64,000 bases of DNA from Collinsella sp. (GTDB lineage: Bacteria; Actinomycetota; Coriobacteriia; Coriobacteriales; Coriobacteriaceae), in the NCBI GenBank assembly GCA_019425015.1, contig JAHYYJ010000003.1:62001-126000 (forward strand), given 5' to 3'. This document shows, in pieces, positions 18,601 through 25,088 of this stretch; within the stretch, counting starts at the first letter, position 1, and the number at the start of each line of letters is the position of its first letter. The position numbers and the translations under genes were made by a program. The notes under the pieces are model-generated. The model searched no databases. It had not been told where the DNA came from and was given only the letters and a program-made list of their open reading frames with translations.

Positions 18601-20345
18601 GAGCACGTATTCTTATTATCTGCATCCTTTTCAACAACAAAGGCGCGCAAAGCGCCGTCGTCGTCCGTTTTCGTCGCGAACACCTTGCCGACAAGGCCGC
18701 CGTAGCTGCCGTTGACACTAACATCTTCTGGTAAGGCGAGTTTGCTCTTATACGTCCCGCCTTGCACCACGATGTCTCCATTAGAGATATCGGCCATGCC
18801 AAAAAGAGCGCCGGCGCGCTGCGACGCACCAAGAGTCACAAGGTCGCCCAGGTCGAACATATTGGACGTAACGGCAAATCCTTGCGCAAAGCTCACGTCG
18901 CCGATAACGCCACCAGAGCAAGCGCTGTTCTCGTCGCCAATATTTAGAGGACACCCAATCTGCTTATTATCCGCGCCCAGTGTGAGCACGGTCGCTTTAC
19001 CAATAAAACCGCCGCTGGCAGTTGTGCCCTTGACGGTGAGCGCGTGTAGGTCGAGAGCTTTCGCGACGTTGACCATGGCACCCGTGCTCGAGCCAACGAG
19101 TCCTACAACGCCACCGGCGGAGCCGTTCGTAGACTGGACGGTGGCGGTGGGAACGTTTGCCAGAGTGCCAATGCTCAGGGTCGCACCGTCCTTGACTTCG
19201 CCTACGAGCAGGCCAGCGTTGCCAGAGCTCGTTTTGACGGCTCCGCCTGAGGTCAGATCGTTGGGGAACGTGACGGACTCAACCGTCAAGCTCCCGCTCT
19301 CGACCGTGTTGGCAATCAAGCCAATGTTGCCCGTCGCATTCGCGTTGAGATTCTTTCGAGAATCGGTGAGGCTATAGGTAACGTTCGCAGCAAGGTCGCC
19401 CGTCGTCGCACCCAGGAGGGGTGCCGTCAAGGCGGAAGTCGCATCCTTCACATCAACGTTCACGGGTTCCACGATGTCAACCGACGCGATGAGTGTCTTG
19501 CTCTCTTCGCCGTTTTCCGCACCGCTGACCTTCGAAGCGACCATCGGTGCGCTATAGCTAGTCGCGCCTACCCACTTTATCCTGACCGTTTTGTTTTGGT
19601 CAGACAGCTTGAGGTTATTAAAAACCGTCCGATCAGTCGTAAGCTCGACGGGACTATCAACGTCCCTATAGATCCTGCCTTCAAACGGACATTCATCACT
19701 GCCAAGACCCTGGAAAGACATGCCGTTATTAGCCGACTCGGTGAGCTTCGCATCGCCCGTGATGATAACCTTGATCTGCGCATCATAGTAAAGCGAAGCG
19801 TCGGCGTTAGACAGGACAGCGAACGCCTCCGACGACTTGACATCGAGGCTTCGGATTCCGCTCTCGTCGTCTTTGCGCACGATGCTTTCCGCGCCGTTCT
19901 TCTCGAGCAGCTCGACGAGCTTATTCAAATCCGTGATCGTCGCACCCGCCTGGGCATCAGCGTCCTCCGAAGTCGCATCATCGGCATCTTGCTCGGCGTC
20001 GTCAGCGGCGGCATCGTCAGCGGCATCGTCGCCTTCCGTCTGGTCGCCCGTGGAATCGGAACCAGTGGCGCTATCGGTGGTATCGCCTGCTGCAGCGTCA
20101 TCCTTCACCGCGTCATCCCCAGCACTGTCGCTGTCGGCGCCGGCATCACTCGACCCAGACCCGATCGTGACATCGCCGTTGGTCTCGCCGCTCTCGGCAG
20201 TATCCAACGCCTTCGCAGATGCGGCAGCAATCTCGTTCGAGATGTTCTGCCAGCCTGCCGCCACAGCAGCCACCGTGGGCGAGCATGCTTGGAGCACCAT
20301 GACCACCGTCATGAACTCTGCGAATATGCGCTTTGCCGTTCTCAT
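9675..20345 (-). CDS. Giant secreted beta-helix/GLUG-repeat surface protein (3556 aa)
   Basis: One uninterrupted frame. Residues 1-30 are a Sec signal peptide (MRTAKRIFAEFMTVVMVLQA, then an AVAAG-type cleavage region). Residues 48-135 are an acidic Asp/Ala/Thr/Gly-rich linker. About 140-2700 is a long beta-structured region with many GLUG-like motifs (GGLVGKV, GGVVGYVG, GGAIGYAG, GGLIGEV, GGLLGAI) and hydrophobic/Asn-rich turns, as expected of right-handed beta-helix adhesins. The last 800 residues look like further all-beta modules. There is no LPXTG motif and no C-terminal membrane segment, so anchoring must be by other means, perhaps through the three membrane proteins encoded upstream. 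It is the last gene of the four-gene operon; AAGAGGT lies 9 nt before the start. Adhesin or fibre function is inferred. Confidence 0.85.
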   Translation of the reverse strand: MRTAKRIFAEFMTVVMVLQACSPTVAAVAAGWQNISNEIAAASAKALDTAESGETNGDVTIGSGSSDAGADSDSAGDDAVKDDAAAGDTTDSATGSDSTGDQTEGDDAADDAAADDAEQDADDATSEDADAQAGATITDLNKLVELLEKNGAESIVRKDDESGIRSLDVKSSEAFAVLSNADASLYYDAQIKVIITGDAKLTESANNGMSFQGLGSDECPFEGRIYRDVDSPVELTTDRTVFNNLKLSDQNKTVRIKWVGATSYSAPMVASKVSGAENGEESKTLIASVDIVEPVNVDVKDATSALTAPLLGATTGDLAANVTYSLTDSRKNLNANATGNIGLIANTVESGSLTVESVTFPNDLTSGGAVKTSSGNAGLLVGEVKDGATLSIGTLANVPTATVQSTNGSAGGVVGLVGSSTGAMVNVAKALDLHALTVKGTTASGGFIGKATVLTLGADNKQIGCPLNIGDENSACSGGVIGDVSFAQGFAVTSNMFDLGDLVTLGASQRAGALFGMADISNGDIVVQGGTYKSKLALPEDVSVNGSYGGLVGKVFATKTDDDGALRAFVVEKDADNKNTCSIEFDLASKLSDAGGVVGYVGDSANPNSQPVAVVFNGVTVACKGDASARTGTGKFGGAVGVVDTRNVLDVRDFKLTSDNPIGKAQSNRAAGIAGSAWNAVIKFSGITDLSGASFAENATTGQLVYENHNALIFAAGNGSNGDLGDKGAAVWTFKRSNSASKTDDIATYGEVVRLGGDFIKLDVDTHKLTLPDSLTAANGAYALTTAEDFAKLAITWQTNGYYSMVDGVTENNLNGLQSSTITVNGTIDLKGTGLTGFTQDRADGSQVFSGTLNGGGTINLAVGEAYGKRGEDVLDGNNTSNGNGKIYRHGRLGLFAAVNGATISNVTIAGSMKFDNGSAIDAGSLACAIVGNLSLSGVTCKTNIACDDTFANDVNIGGIAGSVLAASTVAFKDNSKAQATIAATKTLNGNSRIGGAIGYAGDYGSSFNVAGLEVAGSIETGDCAGGKIAQVGGLIGCIAQSTYNAGTIANSADKYVNISGLSFNSFEMKVGRNGDKLNGTGGFLGYSWGNAVVTIGDESINKNENSYALKTTNASITATADDSKELGGLVYAASGHWIINNYAIDLSGTTINAGAAQTLGVLVCRGCKVDDKTTYGVESYLGLYLEDRAYWDTAYRVPTGEGAIVASGVTSFDEWVGSGVKPNNGSKLMDADWNTVVSLHTQKNKLDMDGDSTKDNSYHNRSSFGRSQNTNGNTRYFYNLDIASKNCEGGFSGSQIDTAEKLLLWSAYRYAPEGIRSTIVPNGTTGLDDSITITGTIDLAGYSYYPTQPSGEVTVENATITFCYSKIKAEQNGNKLNSDATQHENMHCGLFRTVANGDLTVKNVTLRGTVGPVINDGKSSEDTDGASGSSSGALVCRYVYGSSDGNGTKIRKISIDGLTLNNLIVDGANSATDANAYMPLLINEMQKYVSLNAKNIKTTGYTSDTKAATSLFGKLGVGSEADQVTAKFEQISLPSQKNKTIFTHASLLESFGYGSTSTGSADYTFTKADADADAGKVTYGSEIDGSTEYPGKQLWYYDEATYGAVSGYVTVDGKKDGDVRPWFGGYLPYVYKGKATESGVQYHEIKVNQRIPKLVEGCGTYGDPYAVKDATEMNAIANYINNQTALDGWEVTIAVNQSTLCTRRSDNKTDNEVTYVYKQAKDTGKKWEKKTGDTTDPSATLSDEMMHRYIQSAYYSIEPTGGNTITLDGASFGGFGNKANPFRGVIVGNPKGDKKATIKIENNEGSLRGLIPYSYGSVVRDLNIRYVNASATITYSAKDADGVPTSFFGGVIGCILGGDSIIDGVAVNGTTPDNSTTGFTVAGGGTKPHLVPIGGYVGAIAGGGVIFRNMSGTSWRAGTSDKSQGLGTGNFRQYDNPYVGRVIDGYAFSEGCKVENGNANYKINELTNKGAACVTTTGTDNKYIGTDAEAPVTTVENAQGLLVLSAIISSGAGAGAAHTDYANYGVFRGSKAYWGSDKQDPAINGYLFGNKEYGKVRNASYDCVGKPASASGDFETAKNDDQKAPGKQGWHGPLNHDDDVNSPYLVASYAADYQTGYVCASKSIGMSLEFKENATYDMTGYGTGYVGLSGRYYSNACSSNEASTDRDRITPHVATIDGNGATITVGTKDATYGVVEYADDDYKVSGVGGLFSTVMFTSTNVGQSVTANDGAQVKDLTFSNCNVSLTYKDANGSIASGPASNDLIGTGLLAGATANYDGNTRGVYRNVQMKNCTVLGAKSVGGLLGSSGRTSRRTDNDVTYMVNFGSGTQAPANLCDCSYTGLSVTGEKYVGGYVGAIASPCGVWTTAATGVYEKTIGKNSTITATGTTPYVGGVFGYTSSNVSVNTKIGITEAVASSTAVISGVNVLATGSNTDKYMGAGGVVGSAYRGVISISNVRIDAGGDAKSAIIGDATGTNNSIRNAGGLIGEVTSSGSPNTYWFEDCSVENITIAGTDQCSGGLIGYYFSNVNIACNNIAIESATIKGRWSGGLLGAINSGADVINVTNTKVSNTTFGGTSNGGIAGDGRGQFHLVNVLMDSNTYKLGSKQGVLLGEVDTNGYSLSAAGVNVKLGNGKTTRDLPPMVYTTNAAAVNMKSYIAFGDYNDTLEAPDKGITLYGADNTATTAASPYVTTSPVSTLAARASDNDTTDRYLFGDGATIDTAATVQSEAGTGVADRYTYTNIGGINDNGAYQNKSSYDASSVASKFNSNNDTSSNQATADFPVLVISGNDNTTVKSYLNIVTNGGFSDACRLNNENGTNPHVTAKAEVFQLKDGVFVKDGDASNNPTLRVVNNGKNNMSFSPSSDWDNGKGRFTLLTVTFTEAGQSYNVQVPIIVKRKLEIDFTATYDYGTQFKEKDYANLGKDAHVLTSFGEPMTGLLTWTYNSANGKEVDFGWDSYMAAGGSMKGLGKSILFNGADGRLPQGTQLTLIDANVDGKAGGREYHYTVGEGGATSVSLSGNDGFKDSAGNPYQERWLSEILGVSATQDGAGTWTVCDNEAEATAKAKLDGKWTLFKVAGADVPSNSRYTLKVPKEKDTGREKRASESVYLVVNVPKSGDGVTQASINGFTASSIDSNSSGGRISWNLHHVLRTDGSDDIQNSTASTYSILSNYEQNVVDKKDGACIPVSKSEDGAAYVLSLDVMDTVTFSPSQYYTESDHLFYQLDTSLCRYGANNNLMGVSSFPSGTSAIAKFYVAIGNQNYRWSGSDWEPYDASTPAFTQIVTDTGDDSLRLTLDHDLAGIRKRAAGGSFTVRTVVEEIRLTPDGCNKVISLSKQSGEDACTKMSYTAKLSTRKEGLNTSSLTQTKRGNVGYYRMDTGDTTITLSAPDKSQLGINVDDLRPIANGTIGLGATYELGGLSNAAEAIANADSVVYTLSLQRRGTDGTYESVTDDISNYVTVTESKLAAVAPSGSTITFTDSKENGKFKTKNGNTTFSLPFTVKVNTQVEQREQFYANYRLVMTASLVKGDVASATPQSPDYVTYTLTRVNLNGIDH

Positions 20346-20384
20346 CGATTCCGTACCTCTTATCCTAAAACTCCGCTTCCAGAG

Positions 20385-21329
20385 TTATCGAGTCTCCGTC
20401 GCGCCCGTCAGAGTAGTTCCGCTCACGCTAATGTCCAGGTCGCCCCAGCCACCGGGCGTTTTGCCGTCCGCTCGGTAAAAGTTGACGACCATCGAACCCG
20501 GCTCCATGGTGAACGTAGCCTTGCGAGCTGCAGCATCCACCGTCGCGCTATGGTTGGTCTCAAAGAACGGGTCGATCTCCACGTTCTCCCCCCACGTGAG
20601 CGTGACGTTTGCCAGTGCGCCCGTAACCGTCACGCGGTAGTTGTATGCAGCGTAATCAGCAAACTTGCCAGCCTCATCGACCAGCGCGCCCTCAACCGCA
20701 GCGGTCTTGACCTCGGCCCTCTTTGACGGCACGACTTTCGCCGCCAGACAGGCTAGCTCGGTGCCGGGGCTCTTCTCCGATACGACCGTGGCCTTAATCA
20801 CAAAGTATGCTTGTCCCAACTTAGCCTCGGGGAAGGTCACGGTGTAGTCGTTCTTGGTAGGTTGATTCTCCGGAAGCGTGACGCTGCTACCGGGCTGGGG
20901 CGCATAGCTCCACGTGGCGCCATCGAGCCCGTGCCCCTCGACCGTCAAGGTGTATGTCACATTTTTGTCGTTGCAGAAGTTGCTGTTGCCCAGCAAGTAG
21001 TTGTAGATGCTAAAGGTAAAGTTGCACTGCCCGTTGTTGGGATACACCGTAACGGAGCGCTGGGCACGGGCGAGCTCGTCGGGGCTAGGCGCACTCATAT
21101 AGCCCGTGAGCAAATCGCTTGCAAATAGGCTCTGCGCAGTGCCCGTTGCGGCGACGGACTTTAGAAATCCGTTGGCGGTGTAGGCGGAATAGGTAAAGTA
21201 GCCACCCGTCACGAGCGCCACGGCGCAAATAAGTGCGATTGCCGCCACAACCAGCTTGTTCTTGACTAGGCTCTTGCTTTTTGCCAGCTGCTCGCGCTCG
21301 GCATCCTGCTGTTTCTCTTGCTTCTCCAT
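20385..21329 (-). CDS. Single-pass surface protein, TasA/SipW-type N-terminus
   Basis: A 314-residue protein. A charged cytoplasmic head (MEKQEKQQDAEREQLAKSKS) is followed by a membrane segment (LVVAAIALICAVALVTGGYF) and an extracellular beta-rich domain with many Thr/Val strands. The pattern of a membrane segment running into GYFTYSAYT resembles SipW-dependent signal regions of TasA/camelysin-type matrix proteins, but no SipW-like peptidase gene is nearby. I chose the ATG at 21329 because AGGAGAGGGGG precedes it; the frame extends 27 codons upstream into the neighbouring gene. It sits 39 nt before the giant gene. Confidence 0.7.
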   Translation of the reverse strand: MEKQEKQQDAEREQLAKSKSLVKNKLVVAAIALICAVALVTGGYFTYSAYTANGFLKSVAATGTAQSLFASDLLTGYMSAPSPDELARAQRSVTVYPNNGQCNFTFSIYNYLLGNSNFCNDKNVTYTLTVEGHGLDGATWSYAPQPGSSVTLPENQPTKNDYTVTFPEAKLGQAYFVIKATVVSEKSPGTELACLAAKVVPSKRAEVKTAAVEGALVDEAGKFADYAAYNYRVTVTGALANVTLTWGENVEIDPFFETNHSATVDAAARKATFTMEPGSMVVNFYRADGKTPGGWGDLDISVSGTTLTGATETR

Positions 21330-21343
21330 GTGCGCCCCCTCTC

Positions 21344-22183
21344 CTACTTGCCGCTCGTGTTGCGCGCGATCAGGTAAATCACGTCGGTCTCTTTGGCGCT
21401 CTCGTCCCACGAAAGCTTGATGATAAAGTTAAGCGTGTCATTGCCAGTCGAGTTGTCGAGTGTCTTAGCGTTGAGGTCGCCTTTGCCGAATTTCTTGTAT
21501 CGGTAGAGCGGGCGCGCGTTGCGCTGGACGTTTTGATAGTCCTTGAATGTAGGGTCGCTTGCGCCCTCGCCCGGCACGGCTGCCAGACCGTCGTTCTCCT
21601 TGTTGATATATTCGAAGCTCGTCAGCAGGTTCTCTCCGGTTGCTTTCCAGCTATAAGATTTGCCGTCTGCGGTACCGCTCACGTCGGGCGTCTGGAGCGC
21701 AGACGTGTTCTCGGCTCTGTACAGCTCGATAGTGAGACCCGTAATGTTGGTCGTATTCGCAAGCTGCAGCTCAAACCCGTCGCCGCCCGTCTGCACGCAA
21801 AACGGGCGCTTGAGCGTCACCGTGCTGCCAGTCTTGGTATCGCCGTATTCGGGGTTGTAGCTCAGGTCGATCTGCTCTGTTGCCGTAGCGTTGGGGCCCA
21901 GCACCTTGAGCTCTGCCGGCTCCTTGATCTTGCCGACGGTGGAGCCGCGATTGGCATCGACGAACCATCCGAGCGTCAATCCCAGCAACACGAGAAGCAC
22001 GGCCACCAGACCCACGATGGCCAGGGATTCGCGACGGTGGTCGCTCACCCAAGCCTTGATGCGCTCGATGCGGCCAGCCGGACGCGCTTCGCCGTGCGAG
22101 CCGAACCCGTTGCCGCCGGGGTTTGCCGCTCCTTCGTTGTGTTTGATATCGCCCTGCTCGCGGGCATTAAGCTGCTCGTCCAT
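21344..22183 (-). CDS. Single-pass surface protein with WFVDAN motif
   Basis: A 279-residue protein with a charged cytoplasmic head of about 50 residues, one membrane segment (LAIVGLVAVLLVLLGLTLGW) and an ectodomain that starts WFVDANRGSTVG. The W-F-x-x-N motif right after the membrane segment is shared in form with the neighbour at 22184 (WFAANNRVSATG) and is common in TasA-like surface proteins of gut anaerobes. Its ATG follows the upstream stop with no gap (TAAATG), so the pair is coupled. No catalytic motif is seen; a structural role is inferred. Confidence 0.7.
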   Translation of the reverse strand: MDEQLNAREQGDIKHNEGAANPGGNGFGSHGEARPAGRIERIKAWVSDHRRESLAIVGLVAVLLVLLGLTLGWFVDANRGSTVGKIKEPAELKVLGPNATATEQIDLSYNPEYGDTKTGSTVTLKRPFCVQTGGDGFELQLANTTNITGLTIELYRAENTSALQTPDVSGTADGKSYSWKATGENLLTSFEYINKENDGLAAVPGEGASDPTFKDYQNVQRNARPLYRYKKFGKGDLNAKTLDNSTGNDTLNFIIKLSWDESAKETDVIYLIARNTSGK

Positions 22184-23272
22184 TTATTTATCCGCCTCCT
22201 TGGCGGTGAAGCGCACGCGAATGTACTTGACGTTCTTGCCGATAATCTCGTCGGCGTTGTTGTAGTAGCTGGCGCAGGTTTCCACATCCGCAGAGGACAT
22301 GCCGGCTCCGACAGGCGGAACCGCGCTAGGCGCCTGACCTGGCACGCTCGTGCTATCGGCGCGGAAATAGCGCGCGTGGTTATTGTTGATGTCGCCGACG
22401 AGGGCTGCGTATCCCGCGGCGGGGTCCGTGCTCGCAAAAAGGTTGCCACCGTAGCCGGCGTTGCCCGTGCGAACGTAGCTCTTAAACTGCTCCGACCAAA
22501 TCCAGTAGAGGGTTTTGGGTACGGTTTTGGTCGTGCTATTTGAGTCCGCAGGGCAAAAGTCCGACGCCGGAATGGTAAAGCTCTGCGTGATGACGGTAAC
22601 GCTGGCTCCGTCCTGGGTCACCGTGGTTGTCGTGGGGACCAGCGGATTGGAGTAAAAGCCAGAGGTGTCTTTGCCCTGAAAAACCAGGATATGACCGCGC
22701 ACCAAATCATTAAGCGAGTTGATGATCTCTTCGTTTTTCGATGCATCCGCAGCGGAGCCCATGCCGACAGCACTCGTCTGGACGGAAATCTCCCAGGTCA
22801 TCTCCACCGTGATATCGTGCAGGTCGTTGCAGAGCGGCTTGACGTTGAGCTGGAGCTGACCAGCCGACCCCGGAGAGAGACTGCCATCGGCACTCATGTT
22901 ATTGAGGTTGAAAAGATTGTTCACGGCAAGGCTTGTACTGTCCGACGCGTAGTTGTCCTGGGCGTCGTACTTGCCCGCCGTGCCGCCCTGCGTTCCCGAG
23001 AGCACAAACCGCGGACCCTTCGCCCCGATCGTACTCCCCGTGGCACTCACTCGGTTATTCGCGGCAAACCAGGCCAGGCATGCAAAGATGGCAACGATGG
23101 CGGCCAGCACAAACAGACCGCTCACCAGGAAATCCTTCCAGAAATCCTTGAGGGTCCGCACGTGCTCGTCGGCAGCTTGGCGGTACTCGGCCGCCGTCTT
23201 GTGCTGCTGGAGCTCGCTATGTCGGTCCATGCCACTCATCGCTTGCGTTTGCCCTGCTAGTGGGCGTGCCAT
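22184..23272 (-). CDS. Single-pass surface protein with WFAANN motif, first gene of operon
   Basis: About 362 residues from the chosen start. A charged head (DRHSELQQHKTAAEYRQAAD) leads into a membrane segment (LVSGLFVLAAIVAIFACLAW) and an ectodomain beginning FAANNRVSATG, rich in Ser/Thr/Asn, with three scattered Cys. The open frame reaches 23389, but its first 39 codons do not resemble the heads of its two relatives. Starts at 23272, 23239 and 23230 are all possible, and none has an ideal ribosome-binding site. It shares architecture with the next two genes and probably forms part of one cell-surface assembly. Confidence 0.65.
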   Translation of the reverse strand: MARPLAGQTQAMSGMDRHSELQQHKTAAEYRQAADEHVRTLKDFWKDFLVSGLFVLAAIVAIFACLAWFAANNRVSATGSTIGAKGPRFVLSGTQGGTAGKYDAQDNYASDSTSLAVNNLFNLNNMSADGSLSPGSAGQLQLNVKPLCNDLHDITVEMTWEISVQTSAVGMGSAADASKNEEIINSLNDLVRGHILVFQGKDTSGFYSNPLVPTTTTVTQDGASVTVITQSFTIPASDFCPADSNSTTKTVPKTLYWIWSEQFKSYVRTGNAGYGGNLFASTDPAAGYAALVGDINNNHARYFRADSTSVPGQAPSAVPPVGAGMSSADVETCASYYNNADEIIGKNVKYIRVRFTAKEADK

Positions 23273-23418
23273 CCTTTCCGCTTGGTCGCGATCAATCCGT
23301 TGCTCGTAGGCATAGAATTCAGGCAGAATACAACACCATACGATAAGGTAAAAGAATAGCATTGACCTGCGGTTTGCTCCACAGCGCAAGCCTTAATGAT
23401 GTCTTAAAAGTCAAATCC

Positions 23419-23485
23419 TTGGTGCAAGGGGGTCAGGTTACTTCGCAGCAACATGGTGCACACAAACCTAACCCCCCTTGCACCA
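23419..23485. repeat. Inverted repeat with TTGGTGCAAGGGGG arms
   Basis: Arms of 21-22 bp at 23419-23439 and 23464-23485, with one indel and one mismatch, close a 24-nt interior. The arm resembles the direct-repeat unit TTGGTGCANNGGGGACAG at 57559-57610. It sits between the surface operon promoter region and an ATPase gene stop. Confidence 0.7.
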
Positions 23486-23525
23486 ATCCATAGCGCCGGG
23501 CGGAGAACACACGGCGTGCCGCCCC

Positions 23526-24830
23526 TTAACACCCCAACGCGCGCACGGGTATCACGTAGATACCGTCCTCGACCTCGCGGGCGTACTCACCCACCCCCAC
23601 AATCACGGCCATAAACTCCGGTTCGCGTGTGCGTGAACGGGGATTTCCACAGACCTTCTTGCGAACGCGCTTGAGGCTCTCGACGCCGGCGCTCGCTTTA
23701 TCTTCACTCACCTTAATCTCAAAGGCGGCCCACCGTCCGTCGGCTAGCTGCACGATAGCATCGCACTCAAGGCCCGAATCGTCGCGATAATAGCGCACGG
23801 GCGTGCTATCCAGCAGGTCGAGCGAACGTGCGTAGACCGAAAGGTCGCGTATGACCAAATTCTCAAACACCAGACCAAATGTCTGCCAGTCGGCAAGCAG
23901 CGCCTGCAAGGACATACCTAGCAAGGCGCAAGCAAGGCTCGGATCTGCCAGATAGCGCTTGGGCTTGACGGTAAAGCGTCGTTTGTCGCGCGCGGCGGGA
24001 ACCCAACCGGGGACCTCCTCGAGAATGAACATGCCTTTGAGGGCATCCAGGTACCTGCGCACCTTGGTCTCATCGGCAAACGCTGCGGGTTCCTCCTCGG
24101 CACCGAACATATCCATAAGAATCGTTTTATACGTGGCTGCCTGTCCCAGATTGCGCGCGATCGACGCGGAGACTCGACGAGCAATATCGGGGTCGAGACC
24201 GACCGCCGGGAAGCTGCTCGAAAACGTGGTGTTGAGGTATTCGCGGGCGATGAGCTGGGCGTCAGCCGAAACCATATCGATCGCCTCGGGCCAGCCGCCG
24301 CGGCAAGCGGCTTCGACAAGCCCCGGCGTATCGCCATCGCACCGGCAGGGCTCAAAACGATGCTCAAACAAGCCCGCCAGACTCACCTTGCCGTTGGACT
24401 CACCTGTCTCGGCAAGCGTCATGGGGTGCATGCGGACGCGGCCGATGCGGCCGGCTCCACTATGCGCGGGCGCCTCCGCCTTTGAGCCAAACGCAGGCGT
24501 GGCGGAGCCCGTGAGGATATAGGCGCCGCGCGTGCCCCGGGCACGGTCGACCTCGTGTCTAACGTAGTCCCAAATCTGGGGAACGCGCTGCCACTCATCG
24601 ATAATATGCGGACGGTCTCCCAGCAACATCATCGCCGGGTCGGCACGCGCGAGGTCGAGATTCTCGTCGACATACGAGACGGACGCCCCGTGCTCAAGCG
24701 CGGCCCACGTCTTGCCACACCACTTGGTGCCTGCAATCTCGACCGCGCCAAAGACACGAAGGTAGCGTTCGATTTGTGCATCCACGATACGTGGGATGTA
24801 TCCGTCCCGATGTAGCCTCTCGCCCGCCAT
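23526..24830 (-). CDS. AAA/DUF4143 ATPase 1
   Basis: A 434-residue protein of the AAA_14 plus DUF4143 family. Walker A is GTKWCGKTW near residue 34 and Walker B is HIIDEWQRVP near residue 75; ILTGSATP is the sensor-like strand. The C-terminal domain keeps the DUF4143 pattern resembling a restriction-endonuclease fold: ENLVIRDL, then SGLECDAIV and AFEIKVSE. The family is widespread in anaerobes and its biological role is unresolved; links to toxin-antitoxin or regulation of mobile DNA are only suggestions. The gene stands alone and is preceded by five iterons (24890-24993). It is only distantly similar to the second ATPase at 33818. Confidence 0.88.
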   Translation of the reverse strand: MAGERLHRDGYIPRIVDAQIERYLRVFGAVEIAGTKWCGKTWAALEHGASVSYVDENLDLARADPAMMLLGDRPHIIDEWQRVPQIWDYVRHEVDRARGTRGAYILTGSATPAFGSKAEAPAHSGAGRIGRVRMHPMTLAETGESNGKVSLAGLFEHRFEPCRCDGDTPGLVEAACRGGWPEAIDMVSADAQLIAREYLNTTFSSSFPAVGLDPDIARRVSASIARNLGQAATYKTILMDMFGAEEEPAAFADETKVRRYLDALKGMFILEEVPGWVPAARDKRRFTVKPKRYLADPSLACALLGMSLQALLADWQTFGLVFENLVIRDLSVYARSLDLLDSTPVRYYRDDSGLECDAIVQLADGRWAAFEIKVSEDKASAGVESLKRVRKKVCGNPRSRTREPEFMAVIVGVGEYAREVEDGIYVIPVRALGC

Positions 24831-24889
24831 GAGCCACCCCCGCAGATTTCCAGTTCCTGCTTTCTGATTCTTCTATTCCACTGTAGCAA

Positions 24890-24993
24890 ATTCGGATTTT
24901 CGGGTGGTTACGATTCGGATTTTCGTGTTCGTATAATTCGGATTTTCATGTTCTAAAGATTCGGATTTTCTGGTGCATGAGAGTCGGATTTTC
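24890..24993. repeat. Five 12-bp iterons at an exact 23-bp period
   Basis: ATTCGGATTTTC occurs at 24890, 24913, 24936 and 24959, and AGTCGGATTTTC at 24982. Every step is exactly 23 bp, with 11-bp variable spacers. The array lies 60-163 bp upstream of the ATPase start on the minus strand. Two-turn spacing on one DNA face fits cooperative binding of a regulator. Confidence 0.85.
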
Positions 24994-25023
24994 TGAGCCC
25001 GCTGGTCAGTGGCGCCCTCATTG

Positions 25024-25062
25024 GCAAAAAGGCGAGGAGCACCGATAACGGCACTCCCCGCC
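25024..25062 (-). terminator. Intrinsic terminator of the OYE-family reductase gene
   Basis: On the minus strand GGCGGGGAGTGCC pairs with GGTGCTCCTCGCC around a short loop and is followed by TTTTTG, 27 nt after the stop at 25089. Confidence 0.75.
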
Positions 25063-25088
25063 CACTCAATACGCGATAGCTTTCTTGC

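Noticed and set aside
24890..24993. Plasmid-type replication origin
   Set aside because: Iterons are present, but there is no rep gene, DnaA box cluster or other plasmid function, and the surroundings are chromosomal housekeeping genes.
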